Both the position numbers and the translations under genes were made by a program. A stretch of DNA of 64,000 bases. Source: Buteo buteo. Taxonomy: Eukaryota > Chordata > Aves > Accipitriformes > Accipitridae. The notes below the pieces were generated by a model, which made no database searches, was not told where the DNA came from, and saw nothing but the letters and a program-made list of their open reading frames with translations. Below, piece by piece: positions 61,801 through 64,000 of this stretch. Numbering within the stretch: the first letter of the stretch is position 1; every line of letters starts with the position of its first letter. The stretch is from positions 1 to 64,000 of the forward strand of contig NW_027439231.1 in the NCBI RefSeq assembly GCF_964188355.1. The letters are read 5' to 3'.

Positions 61801-64000
61801 ATCCCGGCCCCCCATTCTGACCCTCCAGGGTAGGCCCGGTATCCCGACCTGATGCTCAGGGGTAGGCCTGGCGTCCCTTCCCGACGCTCTGGTGTAGTAC
61901 CCGTAACCCCGCCCGGTGCTCCAGGGTAGTACCCATATACCCCCGTCGGTACTCCAGGGTAGTACCGGTACCCCCGTTGGTACTCCGGTGTAGTACCCGT
62001 ATACCCCTGTCGGTACTCCGGGGTACACCTGCTGTCCCTACGGGCGCACGGGTTTAGACCCACCCTTCCTACTTGACCCTTCGCGTTAGGCCCGGTGTCC
62101 ATAGGCGATGTTCCGGGTTAGAACATGTTCCCACAAGAGTACTATGGGCCAGTGGCAGAACCATTTGTGATGCGCCGGAGTTCTAACTGTAGTTCCAACA
62201 GGCACGCGGTGTTAGATCTCAGCCTCCCATCTTGACCCTCCAGGGTAGGCCCGGTATCCTTATCTGAAGCTCTAGGGTAGGCCTGGTGTCCCTTCCCGAT
62301 GCTCTGGTGTAGTACCAGTAACCCCGCCCGGTGCTCCGAGGTAGTACCCGTATACCCCCGTCGGTACTCCGGAGCAGTAACGGTACCCCCGTTGGTGCTG
62401 AGGTGTAGTACACGTATACCCCCGTCGGTACTCCGGGGTACACCTGCTGGCCTACAAGCACGCGGGTTGAGAACCAGCCTTCCTACCTGACCCTCGGCGG
62501 TAGGCCCGGTGTCCATAGGCGACGTTCCGGGATAGAACCCGTTACCACACCAGTACTATGGGCCCGTGGCAGAACCCTTTGGATGTGCCGGAGTTCTAAC
62601 TGTTGTCCCAACAGGCACGCGGTGTTAGATCCCGGCCCCCCATCCTGACCCTCCAGGGTAGGCACGGTATCCCGACCTGATGCTCCAGGGTAGGCCTGGC
62701 TTCCCTTCCCGACGCTCTGGTGTAGTACCGGTAACCACGCCCGGTGCTCCAGCGTAATGCCAGGGTTCCCCCGTCAGTACTCCGGGGTAGTACCGGTACC
62801 CCCGCCCGGTGCTTCGAGGTAGTACCCGTATACCACCGTTGGTACTCCGGGGTACACCTGCTGTGCCTACAAGCACGCGGGTTGAGAACCAGCCGTCCTA
62901 CCTGACCCTCGGCGGTAGGCCCGGTGTCCATAGGCGACGTTCCGGGATAGAACCCGTTCCCACAACAGTACTATGGGCCCGTGACAGAACCCTTTGTGAT
63001 GCGCCGGAGTTCTAACTGTTGTCCCAACAGGCACACGGTGTTAGATCTCAGCCTCCCATCCTGACCCTCCAGGGTAGGCCCGGTATCCCGACCTGATGCT
63101 CCGGTGTAGGCCTGGCGTCCCTTCCCGACGCTCTGGTGTAGTACCCGTAACCTCGCCCGGTGCTCCAGGGTAGTACCCATATACCCCCGTCGGTACTCCA
63201 GGGTACTACCGGTACCCCCGTTGGTACTGCGGTCTAGTACCCGTATACCCCTGTCGGTACTCCGGGGTACACCTGCTGTCCCTACGGGCGCGCGGGTTTA
63301 GACCCACCCTTCCTACCTGACCCTTCGCGTTAGGCCCGGTGTCCATAGGCGATGTTCCGGGTTAGAACATGTTCCCACAACAGTACTATGGGCCAGTGGC
63401 AGAACCCTTTGTGATGCACCGGAGTTCTAACTGTTGTTCCAACGGGCGCGCGGTGTTAGATCTCAGCCTCCCATCTTGACCCTCCAGGGTAGGCCCGGTA
63501 TCCTTCTCTGAAGCTCTAGGGTAGGCCTGGTGTCCCTTCCCGACGCTCTGGTGTAGTACCAGTAACCCCGCCCGGTGCTCCGAGGTAGTACCCGTATACC
63601 CCCATCGGTACTCCGGAGCAGTAACGGTACCCCCGTTGGTGCTGAGGTGTAGTACACGTATACCCCCGTCGGTACTCCGGGGTACACCTGCTGTCCCTAG
63701 GGGCGCGCGGGTTTAGACCCACCCTTCCTACTTGACCCTCGGCGGTAGGCCCGGTGTCCATAGGCGACGTTCCGGGATAGAACCCGTTCCCACAACAGTA
63801 CTATGGGCCCGTGGCAGAACCCTTTGTGATGCGCCGGAGTTCTAACTGTTGTCCCAACAGGCACGCGGTGTTAGATCCCGGCCCCCCATCCTGACCCTCC
63901 AGGGTAGGCCCGGTATCCCGACCTGATGCTCCGGTGTAGGCCTGGCGTCCCTTCCCGACGCTCTGGTGTAGTACCCGTAACCCCGCCCGGTGCTCCAGAG
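58857..64000. repeat. Right edge: pentamer-like order and shared hybrid block
   Basis: Monomers A 58857, E 59273, D 59688, C 60103, B2 60518, A 60931, E/A hybrid 61347, C 61763, D/B hybrid 62178, A 62591, E1 63007, D 63422 and a partial C from 63837. With the B2 at 58445, the first four complete a 2,074-bp B2-A-E-D-C pentamer. The block 61347-62590 closely matches 39366-40609, exactly 21,981 bp away, including CTTTGGATGTGCC with its missing T. The A copies at 58857 and 60931 share CTCCAGTGTAGG in U2. Confidence 0.87.

Larger units (their letters stand above)
1..64000. repeat. Satellite DNA array, ~415-bp monomer, 153 complete copies
   Basis: The same ~415-bp sequence repeats head to tail from the first to the last base. 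The marker GAGTTCTAAC occurs once per monomer, first at 391 and last at 63837. Those 153 intervals average 414.7 bp and range only from 412 to 416 bp. All copies lie in one orientation. I saw no unrelated insertion, no simple-sequence tract and no gap. The window opens inside subunit U13 of a class A monomer and closes inside U4 of a class C monomer, so the array extends past both ends. GC is about 61%. Arrays of this kind typically form constitutive heterochromatin, often at or near centromeres, but location cannot be read from this sequence. I do not recognise the family; bovine satellite I (1.715), also built from ~31-bp subrepeats, is an architectural analogy only. Confidence 0.98.

Noticed and set aside
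1..64000. Ribosomal DNA spacer or other gene-associated tandem repeat
   Set aside because: No rRNA, tRNA or histone coding sequence interrupts the repeats anywhere, and repeat length is far too short and uniform for an rDNA unit.
1..64000. Transposable element, LTR or helitron origin
   Set aside because: I saw no terminal inverted repeats, target-site duplications, poly(A) tails, or reverse transcriptase or transposase reading frames. The repeat is explained by its 32-bp subunits.
1..64000. Bovine/cervid satellite I or carnivore FA-SAT identity
   Set aside because: The architecture (31-32 bp subunits, GC-rich) is similar to the first, but I cannot align the sequence to either from memory and will not assign a family without a database search.

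Overview
The whole 64 kb window is one uninterrupted, head-to-tail satellite DNA array. I find no credible protein-coding gene, RNA gene, transposon, promoter or CRISPR array. Using GAGTTCTAAC as a phase marker, the window holds 153 complete monomers plus a partial one at each end. Marker spacing never leaves 412-416 bp, and no monomer is inverted. GC content is about 61%, counted on one monomer. The setting is almost certainly a large eukaryotic genome, in constitutive heterochromatin (centromeric, pericentromeric or other). Frequent CpG-to-TpG/CpA variation suggests germline CpG methylation, as in vertebrates or plants. I do not recognise the satellite family and cannot name the species.

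The array has at least three nested levels. (1) A degenerate unit of about 32 bp, with a core like CTCCGGGGTAGTACCCG and a C-rich tail. (2) Thirteen such units (U1-U13) make one monomer of about 415 bp. (3) Monomers fall into classes A, B1, B2, C, D, E and F, which differ mainly in U4-U8. The classes are arranged in several competing higher-order repeats (HORs): an 828-bp dimer, a 1,243-bp trimer, 2,072/2,074-bp pentamers and a 3,733-bp nonamer. There are also large tandem duplications of 2,074, 3,318 and 7,882 bp.

Layout: 1-2048 mixed monomers; 2049-5776 B1-C dimers inside a 2,072-bp pentamer; 5777-15314 about 2.5 copies of a nonamer; 15315-19461 one trimer and then mixed monomers; 19462 to about 25460 nearly five copies of a trimer; about 24.1-31.98 kb and 31.98-39.87 kb a 7,882-bp segment in two copies that look identical wherever compared; 39.9-46.5 kb mixed monomers; 46.5-50.7 kb a duplicated 2,074-bp pentamer; 50.7-52.0 kb mixed; 52.0-58.7 kb a duplicated 3,318-bp octamer; 58.7-64.0 kb further pentamer-like order. 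Chimeric monomers mark several duplication joints, as expected from unequal homologous crossover and gene conversion.

The many 60-130-codon open frames, mostly on the minus strand, are by-products of a GC-rich, stop-poor repeat and are not annotated as genes. The point of interest is the nested architecture and the readable record of recent amplification.
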